From Reticulitermes speratus (Eukaryota; Arthropoda; Insecta; Blattodea; Rhinotermitidae), in assembly GCA_021186555.1 (NCBI GenBank), contig JAJKFL010000008.1, forward strand, positions 16,733,936 through 16,797,935: a stretch of DNA of 64,000 nucleotides, written 5' to 3'. The stretch's first letter is position 1. Every line of letters starts with the position of its first letter. The translations under genes were made by a program, and so were the position numbers. The notes under the pieces are model-generated. The model had not been told where the DNA came from and did no database searches. It was given only the letters and a program-made list of their open reading frames with translations. This document shows positions 35,405 through 47,036 of the stretch, piece by piece.

Positions 35405-35690
35405 TGTAGGGTAACATTCGCTACGGGCTGGACGGTCCGGGGATCGAATTCCGGTGGAGGCGAGATTTCCCGCACCCGTCCAGGCCAGCCCTGGGGCCCA
35501 CCCAGCCGCCTGTAAATGGGTACCGGCTCTCTTTCCCGGGGGTAAATCGGCCGGAACGTGGCGTTGACCACTCGCCCCCATCTAGGTTCGAGGTTAAAGG
35601 AACAGTATAACTATACATCTACTCCCCCTTCTGCGCCTTCATGGCCTGTTCTAGGGCGACCTTTACCTTTACCTTTACATTTTACGCAGC
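35405..35690 (+). mobile_element. SINE family 2, 5'-truncated copy with CTTTAC tail
   Basis: It starts inside the head at GCTACGGGCTGGACGGTCCG with B-box-like GGATCGAATTCC. It runs through a GGCCAGCCCTGGGGCCCACC word and TTTCCCGGGGGTAAATCGGC, to a 3' end with GCCTTCATGGCCTGTTCTAG and a short CCTTTA repeat tail (35662-35685). This is the least diverged-looking family-2 copy in the window. Three overlapping minus-strand open frames over it (35347-35618) are shadows. Confidence 0.85.
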
Positions 35691-36767
35691 ATCATACTTA
35701 TCGCGTCCTTGAGCAAGCAAGGTGTCACGGGAACTTCACTGCACATGAAGGCTAGATCCGCCGGGAAACTAGATTCTGTGCAACTAACAGGATTTCGTAG
35801 AAGATTCTCAACTTGCACAGCTTATAGTGAAAGTCTCATATATCAAATTTAAACAAAATATATTAAAGGTTTAAAGAATTCAGGGAAAAGTTAACTTATG
35901 GCCTATAAGATTTGTATTCCATCAGTACAACCAAGAGTCTGGGTAGCCAAATAACGCTACTCAGACACCCGTCATATTGGATGTAACAACAGTCTGTTTA
36001 ACGACGTACACACACATGAGGAAGTTTATGACCTTGTGTACAGAAAACTTGGTAATCGGCGAGTGTGGCTTAACACCGCAATGACCGCATATTGTGTTAC
36101 AGAGATCTCTCATGTCGAATCTCACAAGAATTTAATCAACGGGCTGCGATATTGATAAATTAATTTAAGACCCCATGCAAAAATTCTTTGTAAACTGCCA
36201 TTGTGGCCAAAAATCACGAATTTCGGCTGTCGTTATACAAACATTCATTATATTGAGTTTCACCAAACTTTGATGAGCCATTTATGATACATATGGTAAA
36301 ATTAATTTATGGAATCATGTAAACTAAGTTGTGTTATGTACCGGAACTGCACGACACCTTTTAGTGGAAACAGCAAGTGGCGAATTGCAAAGAATCTCTC
36401 CGAAGTTTGTAAGCCGTGACACTTGGTCACGGATGGACAGATGTGAACATCACATGACACTTTCATTTTTACTTAGTATAGGATGCCCAAGGGCGAGGAT
36501 AGAACTACTTTATACAAAAAAAAATATCTGGTCAGACTTTATGCGTCAAGTATACTGTCTTCAAGGTACAATTCTCAGTTTTAATTAAATTCGTTAGAAA
36601 GTTCATGGGTTCTTACCACGGGATAAGGTGTGTGTATTCACGTACAGATGTTAAGTACGCTGTTGTACTTTACCTGAATTATTACTTAGACTTCTCGCAT
36701 AGTTCTATTAATAAAATTAATTATATTGTATTGAATTATAGGTAAATATGTGAACATAATCTCTCTC
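35691..36767. other. Non-coding DNA, nothing identified
   Basis: No gene or repeat recognised between two SINE copies. Confidence 0.5.
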
Positions 36768-36860
36768 CTTAGAGATAAAGACTTCTCTGTCCACGCCATG
36801 AAGGCATACACTGAAAGTAGAGGTATAGCTCAAATCGTTCTTAACCTCCGCAATCTGTCT
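36768..36860 (-). mobile_element. SINE family 2, 3' fragment
   Basis: On the minus strand it reads GAGGTTAAGAACGATTTGAG, CTATACCTCTACTTTCAGTG and TATGCCTTCATGG. This matches the 3' third of the copy at 34901 (GAGATTAAGAATAAGTGGAG, CTATACCTCCACTTTC). The tRNA-like head and central region are absent. Confidence 0.65.
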
Positions 36861-36939
36861 GCGTATGTTTGTAATTCTGAATACTACCATATGTTTCTGT
36901 CAAATACAACAACCTGTTAGTTATTATTTCACTTTACAA

Positions 36940-36982
36940 ATTCGCTACATGTTTCGATATAGTATACCATCTTCAGGCGAAT
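36940..36982 (-). ncRNA. Hammerhead-ribozyme-like motif (type I), strongest helix I
   Basis: Read on the minus strand: ATTCGC, CTGAAGA (complement of 36970-36976), T, helix II GGTAT-loop-ATATC, GAAAC (complement of 36951-36955), ATGTA, GCGAAT. The flanks ATTCGC and GCGAAT are perfect 6-bp partners (helix I). Helix II has 5 pairs with one G-U. Helix III is the palindrome ACATGT (36947-36952), and the predicted cleavage triplet is GTA. All invariant core positions of the CUGANGA and GAAA boxes are present. The layout matches the small hammerheads of Penelope-like elements. Activity would probably need dimerisation because helix III is so short. Confidence 0.65.
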
Positions 36983-39900
36983 GTCGTGTTGCAAACTGTT
37001 ATAGGTGCAATGCATAGTCTGTTATTAAAATTGATAAATGTGATAATGAAACATAAGACAATAAGGGTCACTCTGACTGCGTCCGTCATGTGCGTTGTCA
37101 CTAATGGAGTCTAGTTCTGAATTAGGTTGTGCAGACGATAAACAAGGTTCATGACTGCTGGAGTGTCGTGTGCTTGTTTGGTTGTTGTTGTTTGAGATGA
37201 CGTAACTTATTTTTACGGATTATGTGACTTTGTTGTCGTTATTATGAATTAGGTTTTAGTGCTGCTTGATCGGATCCTGTTAACGCTTGTTTTCCTGAGG
37301 TAGTGCACTGAACGGTATGAGCTGTTACAATTTCGCAGCTGGCTGTCAATGCGGGGAATCGCATTCTCTAGATTAGGCCGTGTAAGGGCTCTCCAAATAG
37401 CCTCCACATTCGTTCACACTTAAGATAGCATCTTTAATGTCTGCCAGAAACTTGGAAAATTTTCATTCCTCAACGCGGCCTGATCCCGAAAACTGATTCA
37501 AGGCACGTATTTTTTTTTTGAACGCGTAGCCGTGGATTAGGAAGGCATTAGAGAAAACTAATTCCGTATTAATTAAATTTTATAGCATTTCTTAAGTGCA
37601 ACGTAAAAGAACACCTTTTCTCAGTCACATCTTATTTCAGTTAAGTTTAAGGAATCGAACAAGGATGGTTGTGACTTGTAAAATTTTAATTGTCCGCATT
37701 TTTATTGTAATGAAAGGAAATGAACGTGACATTTATGGCCTCGTATCTCACTCTTTTAACTGTCCAGTTTAAGAGGTCGGTTGTTCAACTGACTGTACTC
37801 GTTTACTGGTATGTTGTAACGTTATGTGCAACAAGGGGGACTTCAGATATCTTACTGTCTTTATTTTGTAAGGAAAAAAATTAGATCTTTGGCAGCTGTG
37901 TCGATACGTGACACACGTGACATGCATGGCACACGTGATATGCATGCACATCGTGACCATTAAAACAGCACATAAGTAAAAGTATGGAACAGTACTTGAT
38001 GGTGTTTTCAAATGCAAATTTTTGCCACATAACTTTTGGTTTACTTGGCAGAAGTGTAATCATAATATAGTAATTAACATTTTGCTACGTATAGCACTGT
38101 GTAGAAACCTGATGTGGAAACGGCTTTTGAAAATCAACATTATGTATCGTCATGGCGCCAGAATTTTGAATTGGAATATTTAGCCAAAAAAGGCTCAGCA
38201 ATTCTGGCTATAAAGTCTTTCTGCTTTAGATTTTTTTCGATTTTAATATGTCAGCCAGGCGTGAAGTAGGTCATATTTCGTGGTATTTGTCTAGAGTAAA
38301 AGAGGAAAACCACGAAAAACCTTAGTCAACGTAATTTTTGCTCAGGCCGATATTTAAGTTGGGCATATTCAGAATTTGCATGCAGAAGAATTTTTCATCT
38401 GTTGTCCAAGAACCTGATAATCCTGTACTCCTTATTAAGTATTCGGTGGGATCTTCTATAGCTGAAGTCAGAAATAGATGCATGCACACAGGATTGAGTT
38501 GTCTGTTATCCAAGCAATGGGGTATTCCATACCTCTACCTTGTATGTCTTGGGGTACTTGGTACCCCAGGGCAAAAATGGTTTATACCCTTATGAACTAA
38601 CACGTGTATATTTGTAACTAGTGATATAGTCCATATTTCACTAGAGCTGAGTCCACCACATGCTGGATGAAATACAGCGAAATTTGCACAGTTATAACTT
38701 ATCATTTTGTCTGTTTAGTGGACGGTTTTATGTAACATTTTAAACCCGGCGGAATCTGCCATGTCCGAAAACAAAATCCTGTGAGTCTTCCATTATAAAT
38801 AATGAGCCACGTCGGATTTAATTCTCTACATTGTGGAGTATTCAACACCCCCAAGTCAATGCCCTTTGTATGTAGAAATGTACCGACTCTTTTTTCAGTT
38901 TAATGTAACGAAATTTAGTAGCTTTTTGACGGCTTATAAAATGGAATGTCTCTCCCTTATTCAGTACTCTGACGTGATATATCGCTATATGTTGGTTGAC
39001 ATGCATCCTAGGACCGACTGGGTTTACATTTGGATCTTGGACGTTAGGTTGAAATTAGAATGGATTGTGACAGGTTAGTTAATTCCATGTTCTTGTGTTT
39101 GGGTTCCACATTCTCCAAAATTCGGGAAAGTGAATTTTCTTGCAGTCCCAAATTGATAGAATCATTTGACGGGTTCTTTATTTTTATAGGTATTTAATAA
39201 CTTTTCTTTTCTCACAGACAGGTACTGATCTGTCTTACGTACTTTATTAAATCACTTCCACTATTACGTATGTTGACTTACATCCTTCACTGTCATTTCA
39301 ATACAATTAACATAATTTATCATATGCTACAGAATTATCATTCATTTGTAATGTAAAAGTCCCAAGTCCACTTCTTTTACTTCGCCATGCAGAAGACGGT
39401 ATTTGATACTTTTTGACTCCATTACTCATGGTCTCAAGTGAAATAAAAGCTACATTTGAATCAAGATTAAAAGTAAGAATCTTGGACTAGAGACTATGAT
39501 GCACTAGTTCGCCTTATGTCTCCAAAGTGAATGCATAATGAGAAATATACAATTTAATTAGATCCTTTAGTAATTTTCTTGCTAACTCAGCACCCTAGAG
39601 TATAGTACAAATACAAGGAGAAAACAAACCAAATCAATGCCAGAGCAAAGCCTACGAAAGAAAGGAAACAAAAGTGTTTTATGATCATTTTCAATTTAAA
39701 ATCAAAATTAATACAAATGAACTCTTTAGCACTTCATCTCTAGCGTTCGTTTCGGTTTTCCCACAAGAATAACGCTTTAGAATTTTCCAGTGAAATTAGT
39801 ATTGAGTGGCGCTTCGCCGTGTTAGTTCTGCTACTTCCAAAACACGTCAGCTAGGCGGGTTGTAATTGATGTATGCAAGCGTTCTCTTACTGAAAACAAA

Positions 39901-40396
39901 TAGGAATGAACCTGGAGGCAGGTAGTAGCTATGCTCGTTTCCCTTAGCAACCCCAAGCATCAAGTTCCCTTTACAACGTGATTCAAGGAGCTGTTCTAAT
40001 GTATGTTAATACATCGGGTAATGGTTTCATCACATTCGATCCTGAATCGTAGAAAGACTTGAGTGACAGTTCCCTGTTCGTTGTAACCTACTTATATATC
40101 ACATAAACTTCATATTATTACACGTATTTTATATTAAAATGCTTCAATTTTTATTTGTATATTTCTTAAACTTATTTATAGTTGATTTCTTAACTACACT
40201 GGATATAAAACATCGCCAGGAAAAAAGGTTATAAATTACGAAGTGGAAATGATTTGTAAAGAAGTGGCCTTTTTATGTTTGGTGGTTATTTGTGTGCTTT
40301 TCGTGCTTGTTGAACTGTTTAGGTGGTACTGCGTCGGTTGTTAACATTATTTATGGAAATGAATTAGGTTTTACTGTCCTGTCTTATAGGCGCCGC
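36983..40396. other. Non-coding DNA, nothing identified
   Basis: No recognised gene or dispersed repeat in this 3.4-kb stretch. A small ACACGTGACATGCATGGCAC tract (37912-37945) is imperfectly tandem. Open frames such as 38338-38595 and 38833-39078 (plus) have no known domain. Confidence 0.5.
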
Positions 40397-40476
40397 TTCA
40401 CTGGGTAACTGGATCGCGATGTTTCGAGACCACTGCTTTGTCTCGAAACGTCAGAAGCAAATTATCCAGTGACGCG
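40397..40476. repeat. Imperfect palindrome with GTTTCGAGAC/GTCTCGAAAC core
   Basis: GTTTCGAGAC (40420-40429) and GTCTCGAAAC (40439-40448) are perfect inverted partners around a 9-base loop. The outer sequences CACTGGGTAA and TTATCCAGTG also pair imperfectly. It resembles the subterminal hairpins of the fold-back elements at 2551 and 61123 in layout but not in sequence. Confidence 0.6.
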
Positions 40477-41875
40477 ATGTCACATCCAAGAAGAGCGGCA
40501 AGCTGAGCTGCACTGCTGCGAAACCCTACAAATCTAGCGTAAGAAGTTCTAATGTTTCTGTCATTTACGGCTAAGTGAATTGGAGATTAATTAGTTTCAA
40601 TGCACAAGCGGAAGTATTTCTTAAGCAGACATATTGTCATTGTGATTTAATAACTTGGTTTAATATTTGCAGGTAATAATTTGGTGCGAAGATTAATTTT
40701 GAGTTGCATTATTGACATGTATAAGACGATTATAATTTCAGTTGAAGGTGATAAAAAAGAACATAAAATTGTAAGTACGAAGTCACTAATGGGTGATGTT
40801 GAAGTTTTATTTAGTATTGGAGCTTAAAAGTTTTACGTGGCATGGATATCCTATGCACAGGTCTCCCGTTATATGGCCTTAAATTTATGGGTTTCATTTA
40901 TTCTATCGAGAGAGAGAAGCAGAAAAGGGTTAAGTGCACTTTCAATCTGAATAAATCCAGGACGCTATATCACAAAGCTCCGAGGCCTAGCTTGTAGATA
41001 GACGTCTTGACGTCACAGCTGTTGTCTAAAAGAAAATGAAAGAACATAAGTACTACAGTCACGCCAAGACCTCCCTTTTCAAAAGTCTAATTTGATTTGT
41101 GTGTCATACTAACAAGTCACTGAATCGTACAGGTATTTTATATATATTCTTCTTAATTAAACTTGTCCAGTCATGAATTATTCGAATTTTCAGTAAAGAG
41201 ATTTTTAAAAACGGGGTTTTCTCTAAAGATTGTAGGCAAAACGTTTTAAATTCCGTTGACAGGGTGTTGTAATGCTCAAGATTGGTTCATAGGCTATTTG
41301 GAGTCGCTATATACAAGTGTGTATAGCAACGCTAAATTAAACCGACTCCCAGAGGCTCTCCTTGTGGTGTTGTTACAAACTGTAAAGTTATTATCCCAAT
41401 TACTCCTATAGAATCGCCCGTGTAATCCAGAGTTTATATCGGGTGGCTGTGCCTTGCCTTTATGCATCGAGAATGCACAAAATACTGTTTTCACCAGGTA
41501 CCACTCATACAGCTCAGGCTGGATGTAATATTCTTATTTTGGTCGTTGCCCATAACAATTTTTATCTGAAGCAACCCGATAGGTGGTGTGGTTTGGAAGC
41601 TTCTTGTATTTCAGTTCTGTGTTATTTTACTGCTAAGCCCATGGAGCAGGCTTCTGCGCAACATAGTTAACCAGGTACTAAAGAGGCTGTCCGAATTTTG
41701 TAGAAGCTAAAGGTTCTTTGCCGTTCATTCAAGAGCCCGCCGCTAGACCATGTCCTGGGCCAGCTGAATACTATCCACATTCTCACATCTTGTATCAGTA
41801 AGATCTAGTTTAATGCTACCATCCAACTACGCATTGGTTTCACAAGTCGACTCTATTTCCGTTCAGGTCCTTACA
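40477..41875. other. Non-coding DNA, nothing identified
   Basis: No gene or repeat family recognised. Confidence 0.5.
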
Positions 41876-42112
41876 TTAACCTTTTAAAGCCTAATGGCTA
41901 CTTGATGCATCAACAGTTTTAGCATTCACAAATTCTACATTCTGCCCACACTGTATTTATGTCTACTGTATTAATATTACAACAAACACCGGCTTTTGCC
42001 TTATATAACATAAATTGATTTGTTTTTTTTAACGGAGATAAAAAGTGTTTACTGTGAGGTACGAACTGGGTCTTTAAATGAAACAGTTTACGGTTCGTGT
42101 TTAAAGGGTTAA
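41876..42112 (+). mobile_element. TTAA-flanked MITE (piggyBac-like), copy 1, 237 bp
   Basis: The element begins TTAACCTTTTAAAGCC and ends TTTAAAGGGTTAA, an inverted terminal repeat with TTAA at both ends. A second copy at 54619-54855 has exactly the same length and shares internal words: AAATTCTACATT, GTGCCCACA/CTGCCCACA, AAAGTGTTTACTGTGAGGTA with CGAACTG versus AAAGTGTGTACTGTGCGGTA with CGAACTG. TTAA target sites with CCY-type ends are characteristic of piggyBac transposons. The family assignment is an inference and no transposase is encoded. Confidence 0.8.
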
Positions 42113-42422
42113 AGTGGTATTTGTTTCTCGGTTTCCCAATGCGCGCTACGTATCTTTCCTCAATTTGATCATCTTAATAATGCAGGCCATCTATTTTCAA
42201 AGATTTGTAATTTACATTATTCCGTAAAAATCACACAAAAGAGCCCGCGAGCTATAGAACTCGCAGCCCGAAGGAGAATTGCATGATGCGCATCTGTTGA
42301 AATGTTTTCTGTGTTGAGAAATACTCGATATTATATAGACGGGTTGTGACGTCATCGAACATTATAATAATAAAGTTGTGTAGCTCTGTCCGACTTGTAC
42401 ATTAAGTCGTAACTTTCGGCAT
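42113..42422. other. Non-coding DNA between two MITE ends
   Basis: About 300 bp with a small hairpin-like CCCGCGAGCTATAGAACTCG word near 42244. No gene was identified. Confidence 0.5.
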
Positions 42423-42492
42423 TTAACCCTTTAAATGCTGAAGTTTATCTAAATTATATATCCACATAAATTAAGTTCGTACCTCACAGAGG
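42423..42492 (-). mobile_element. TTAA MITE, terminal fragment in inverse orientation
   Basis: Read on the minus strand, CTGTGAGGTACGAACTTAAT leads to a terminal CATTTAAAGGGTTAA. This matches the right end of the 237-bp MITE. The rest of the element is missing. Confidence 0.6.
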
Positions 42493-43424
42493 GCAAAGTC
42501 CGTCTGCACTACCCAGAACAATCACGTAATGTTATTGAAGGAAATAATTGATGTGTGTGTGGTTAGTCTCGTATGAAACAAGCAAGGACACTATTTGGTA
42601 AAAACTCGGAGTTACAAGTGTAACAGCAGGTGGCACATATAATTACCACTGGAATGAAATCGGTAAAAGATGTCCACATGATGGTTATGTGCATGTTGAA
42701 TCAGTGTGTGTAGGACTTGAAGTACATATGTGATTGACTTGTACAGTCTACAGTACGGTTTCATATCCGTTATCGTTCATTTCTTAATGGATAACTGGAC
42801 CTATGTTATGATGACGTGAATTTTACTGCACGTGTGATTTAGTATAACTACACGAGAATTTAATTGCAAGTAGGGTTAGACAAATAATACGTATAACAGG
42901 CATGCTTATGTGTTACAACACTCTTCACTAAAAATCATACAATTGCATAATTTTATTACAGAAAAATAAATATATAGAATGTATACTTTCACTCAATAAT
43001 TACATATATTAAATACAATTTGTCCTCAGTAAGATATTTTACGTTATAAAACTATTTACACTCATTTTAGTTATATTGTAATATAATCGGTGTGACAACA
43101 TAACTTACAAATATATGTTGGTTTGACTTCCTTATATGTAGAACATTTCTTTCCTTTGACGTCGTTTATAAATATTTGTGATACAAATATTATAAAATTT
43201 AAGATTTTTGTTATGTATGCGTGTATGTACAGATACATATGCTTGTATATTAAAGTAAAACAATCTTATATTCCAAATTAAAAGAGACATATTTTGCAAT
43301 TTCTCTACCCATAAACTGTAGGCATTTGCTTTGCAAAAGCGTTGGCAGCTGCTGCCAAACTACACGGCGTCACATCCCTTTACCTTGACAGACACCGCCG
43401 TGAGAACTTCACCTCTCACATAAT
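42493..43424. other. Non-coding very AT-rich DNA
   Basis: No gene or dispersed repeat recognised. From 42940 to 43280 the sequence is extremely AT-rich. Confidence 0.5.
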
Positions 43425-43505
43425 TAAGGCGAGTCCACGAGCGGGCATTTCATGTTGGATTTGTGGTGGACCAAGTGTCAGTAGAACAAATATGTTTCTA
43501 TGTTC
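43425..43505 (+). mobile_element. Possible decayed SINE family 1 fragment
   Basis: GTTGGATTTGTGGTGGACCA followed by AGTGTCAGTAGAAC resembles the central family-1 block (plus-oriented equivalent of GGGATTTGTGGTGGACAAAG then TGGCACTGGGAC). Only about 80 bases are similar and neither pol III box is present. Confidence 0.4.
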
Positions 43506-45095
43506 ACGGAAACGCCGTGGGTTGGTTGGAGGAATAAAAGACGATACTGATGCATGTGATTAGGAACCTGTCTTAATACACACATTGTGTAGGTGGTAAA
43601 CCATTCATACCGTTCAAATAGCATTAGAAATGCAGGAGCTTGATACAATATTAAGAAACATAGTGAAGTTTACTTTTAAATTAAAAGGGGAGTAAGAATG
43701 TAAATGAATGTTTGCAGTATAAATTAAAACATGCGTGACACCTAGAACAGAAGTGACTGCAACCTCCGTCTCTTTTTCGCAATGAGTAGAAACTGCGCGC
43801 ACAAAGCAGCGTGGTGTTTGCAGGAAATGTACCTTCAAAACTTTGAAAATCTGGTATAAGGTAATAATGGGCTTAATAGTGCAAGTTTTGATAATAGTTC
43901 TTTTCCTGGACATTGATAGAATAGAGTTACTTCGAAATGCATTCCATAAAACCATGTGATACGGGTGCATTGCTATTCCAGATGTTAAAGACGAAGTATG
44001 CATACCCGTACAATTGAACATCGCCTGTTGCATATTGCATATTGCATATAAAAGACGCTCTCAGTTTTAGACAAAACTGCAGTCTTGAGTTTTAGTATAG
44101 CAGGATGAAACTGCAAAACAAACTTCAGAAGTTTTTTCATGACGACAGAGTGACAGCACTGGCTCACGTACCAAACACGACACGGTTAATGATGTGTTCG
44201 GCGGCCTGCACGTCGGATTATAAGGGGCCGGCAACTGGCGAGGAATATTAAAAAGGGCTGCAAGTTCTGCCTCCTACGGGGAACAGACATAACTGGCGTA
44301 AATCTTCTCCAGCCACCACCAACAGCCCCTCAACCCATAATTCTTCAGAAACCTCCCCTCCCCTCACCCTTAAGCCACCCTACTGGATCTCCCCATAGCT
44401 GTAAAGCTTGGAGTGAGTTAACATTTTCTTCTACGCTTCACTTCTTGACCAAACCTCTTGGCCTAGCAGGGGCAGTGAAAGCAGGGTTTAAGTAGCCTGT
44501 GTTCCGCAAACCACGGAAGGTCCAAAGGTAGTCTAAAGTGGAATATTTTCTGTATTTATGATCGACTTGACGACAATGTAAGTAGCTCTCTCTCTCTCAA
44601 TCTATATATATATATATATGTGTGTGTATATATACCGTCGAATGTTATGAAAAAATTATGAATTTAAGTGGATGTGGAAAGGGGATGTCATGCACTAATT
44701 TAAAGTGCTAACTCGAAATTTGCGTCGATAGATTCAAGAAAGTCGCACAGATATCTTAATTAAGCATCATATTCTTCGACTAAGTATCCACGTCCCAACT
44801 GTTGCTACTGAAAACAACGAAATAATACATAGAAGTTGTGTAATAAAAAATTCGCAACGCTTCACCTACTTTAATCTTTAAAAACTACACTTTATTGTTT
44901 ATTACTATTGTAAGATATTTACTATGCTTCTACAGTCACTTTTAAACTTTTTAGATACAATTTTATAAACTTCACAGATTTTTATTCCTGAAGCTGTATT
45001 TTTATCTTATGTATGTTATATAACAATATGTTTGTAAAGGTTCGAGATATCGAACCTCCCATGCAGCTGTGAATATTTTCTTTTTATTTACGCGA
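43506..45095. other. Non-coding DNA with a TA/TG microsatellite
   Basis: A TCTC run followed by (TA)n and (TG)n lies at 44585-44635. The minus-strand frame 43614-44033 (139 codons) has no recognised domain. No gene was identified. Confidence 0.5.
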
Positions 45096-45105
45096 TCACC
45101 CTGAT

Positions 45106-45150
45106 GATGGCTACATTACAGCTGGTTATGACGTAAATAAAAGCCTGTTT
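45106..45150 (+). ncRNA. Half-preserved hammerhead-like motif (decayed)
   Basis: CCCTGATGATGGCTACATTA keeps the CTGATGA box plus the T-GG start of helix II seen in the better motifs. GCTGGTTATGACGTAAATAA replaces the expected GCC-GAAAC, so the second half of the core is lost. It is listed as a relic because it lies 0.5 kb from a better motif. Confidence 0.3.
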
Positions 45151-45619
45151 GGACTGAGTGTATTTTACTTATGGTTATATTGTAAACACAACAGGGATGA
45201 ATCACCTTAAGAAACGAGAAGCGTCACTGTTCGTATCAGTTTGTTCAAATGCTAAGTTGTCACCATATACGTCTATATTATAGACAGTTCGTGTAAAAAT
45301 TTTAGCACTTCCGATTTAAAGTGCCTTCAGTGTGACAAGATGGAATAACAAAACAAATTATACGTTACTTATACGGTACAAGTAACGTAAAGTTTACCAT
45401 AGCCAGACAGGCAAAAGAAGTTTGTCAATACAAAAACATCAAAGAGAAATTACATAGAACTAATGCAGCTATTTGGTATAACAAATCATGCCGACAACTA
45501 CAACTCACACCCAAATACATCGCAATAAAAGTAAAAATATACCAATAACCAAATACATCTAACGGCTTTTTAAGAATTTTATATACCAATAATATAGCTG
45601 TTGTAATTTCAACAAAAGA

Positions 45620-45662
45620 GCCCCTGAAGATGAGCCTTATATAGGCTAGAAACATGTTGGGC
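45620..45662 (+). ncRNA. Hammerhead-ribozyme-like motif (type I)
   Basis: The order is GCCC (45620-45623), CTGAAGA (45624-45630), a helix II with AGCCT-loop-AGGCT (45633-45647), GAAAC (45649-45653), ATGTT, GGGC (45659-45662). GCCC and GGGC pair as helix I. Helix III is the palindrome ACATGT (45652-45657) and the cleavage triplet would be GTT. The closing pair of helix II looks mutated (expected G-C, seen G/A). It sits beside short direct repeats of ATACCAATAA at 45538 and 45584. Penelope-type origin is inferred. Confidence 0.55.
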
Positions 45663-45774
45663 AACATTTAATAAAATTGTGTTAAATAACATAATACTGT
45701 GTACATTTGTCTGCATAACATATATATAAACAAATTATCTCACAAAAAAAACTTATTTTTTAAATTTTGTACCT

Positions 45775-46010
45775 CAATCATCTTGATCGGGACTCAGCCT
45801 GGACGACGTGGATTCGATTCCGGTTAGGGTTGTAGACTTTTCTCGTGTACGAGTACACAGAATCTAGACCGGTTCTGGGTCCCGCCTAGCTCCCTATTCA
45901 AGTGGTGCCTTTAGTAAAGCGGCTGGAGTGTGAAGTTGATAATTTACGACTCTCTGTAACCAAAGTTAAGAATTAAGGAACCATATATTCACATGGCGTC
46001 GTGCTTAATA
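45775..46010 (+). mobile_element. SINE family 2, worn copy
   Basis: The B-box-like GATTCGATTCCGG (45811-45823), GACCGGTTCTGGGTCCCGCC with TAGC, AAAGCGGCTGGAGTGTGAAG and GTTAAGAATTAAGGAACCAT follow the family-2 order. The A-box is not recognisable. Confidence 0.7.
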
Positions 46011-46762
46011 AGGAAACTTCTGACTTGTGATGTTTCGATATTAGCTCATTTCGCAGCTTGCCATATTTGCAATTCAGGTGTTGCTGTAGCCCCCTCGAGT
46101 GCAGCTGAGGTAATTTTATCTGCACATTCCAGTACTCACTTTTAATTACTACAGTTACGTAAACTCTGATGAAATAAATATTTCTCAGGGGAATAGATGG
46201 TGTTCATTCAGAAGCACAGAAGTGATAGATGAGTTTTGTGTCACGCAGTAAACAACAGAGAGTAGGCCTCATTGTTCTACGGACATGATAGAAAATCACG
46301 GTTTTCTATAACGCCGTGAGCGTGCTAACATCGTATTCCAGCAATGTGGCACACCACGCCCTTTTCTTGAACCTTTGTCGGCAGTCACTGGATGTGCGTT
46401 TTATAAATAAACTGATACGTAGGGGAAGATGGATTATTGGCCTTCATGTTCACCCGACCTCAGGCCGTTAGATTTCTTATACGCAAAAACTGACAGGAGA
46501 AATATTGGAATAAACAGCTATAGTTAACCTAAGATACCTTTGATCGCATGTGGTAACATCTGTCTTACAGGTTGCATGTATACCAAAAACGTACATGTAT
46601 TGTTAATGATGAAATAATACACAAAGCAGTATACTGCTGCATATGAGTCACAGTTTGGTTTATACTTCTGTATTATGGCGTTCAATAACGTAGGAATCTC
46701 AGATAGGACATTCCATGATGAAACCCACATATTATTTTAACCTGAACAGCCTTTTTTTTATT
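46011..46762. other. Non-coding DNA, nothing identified
   Basis: No gene or repeat family recognised. Confidence 0.5.
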
Positions 46763-47036
46763 GAAGGGCCCCGCAGCAGATGCTACGGACGCACCTCAGC
46801 CTTGAAGGCTTATTGTGCAACCGTATGATGAAGTTGATGAGGTTTTTTTTCTGCTTTTACATTTTAATGGAGCACAGTTGGAATGAGATTGACAGGGGAA
46901 AACCGAAGTACTAGGAGATAAACCTGTCCCATTGCCACTTTGTCCACCACAAATCCCACATTGACCGACCCAGGATCGAACCCGAGCCTCCGCGGTGAGA
47001 GGTCGGCGACTAACCGCCTGAGCCATGGCACGGCCC
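46763..47036 (-). mobile_element. tRNA-derived SINE (family 1), full length
   Basis: The minus-strand head from 47036 is GGGCCGTGCCATGGCTCAGG, giving A-box TGGCTCAGGCGG (complement of 47015-47026). A near-consensus B-box GGTTCGATCC follows (complement of 46974-46983). The body contains a GTGGGATTTGTGGTGGACAA word and ends in the GC-rich segment with CTGCTGCGGGGCCC. An overlapping 81-codon minus-strand frame (46796-47041) is typical of open frames over such SINEs and is not a gene. Compared with the copy at 24263 it has fewer changes in the pol III boxes. Confidence 0.88.

Noticed and set aside
35347-35618. Three overlapping minus-strand frames
   Set aside because: Shadows over a family-2 SINE copy.
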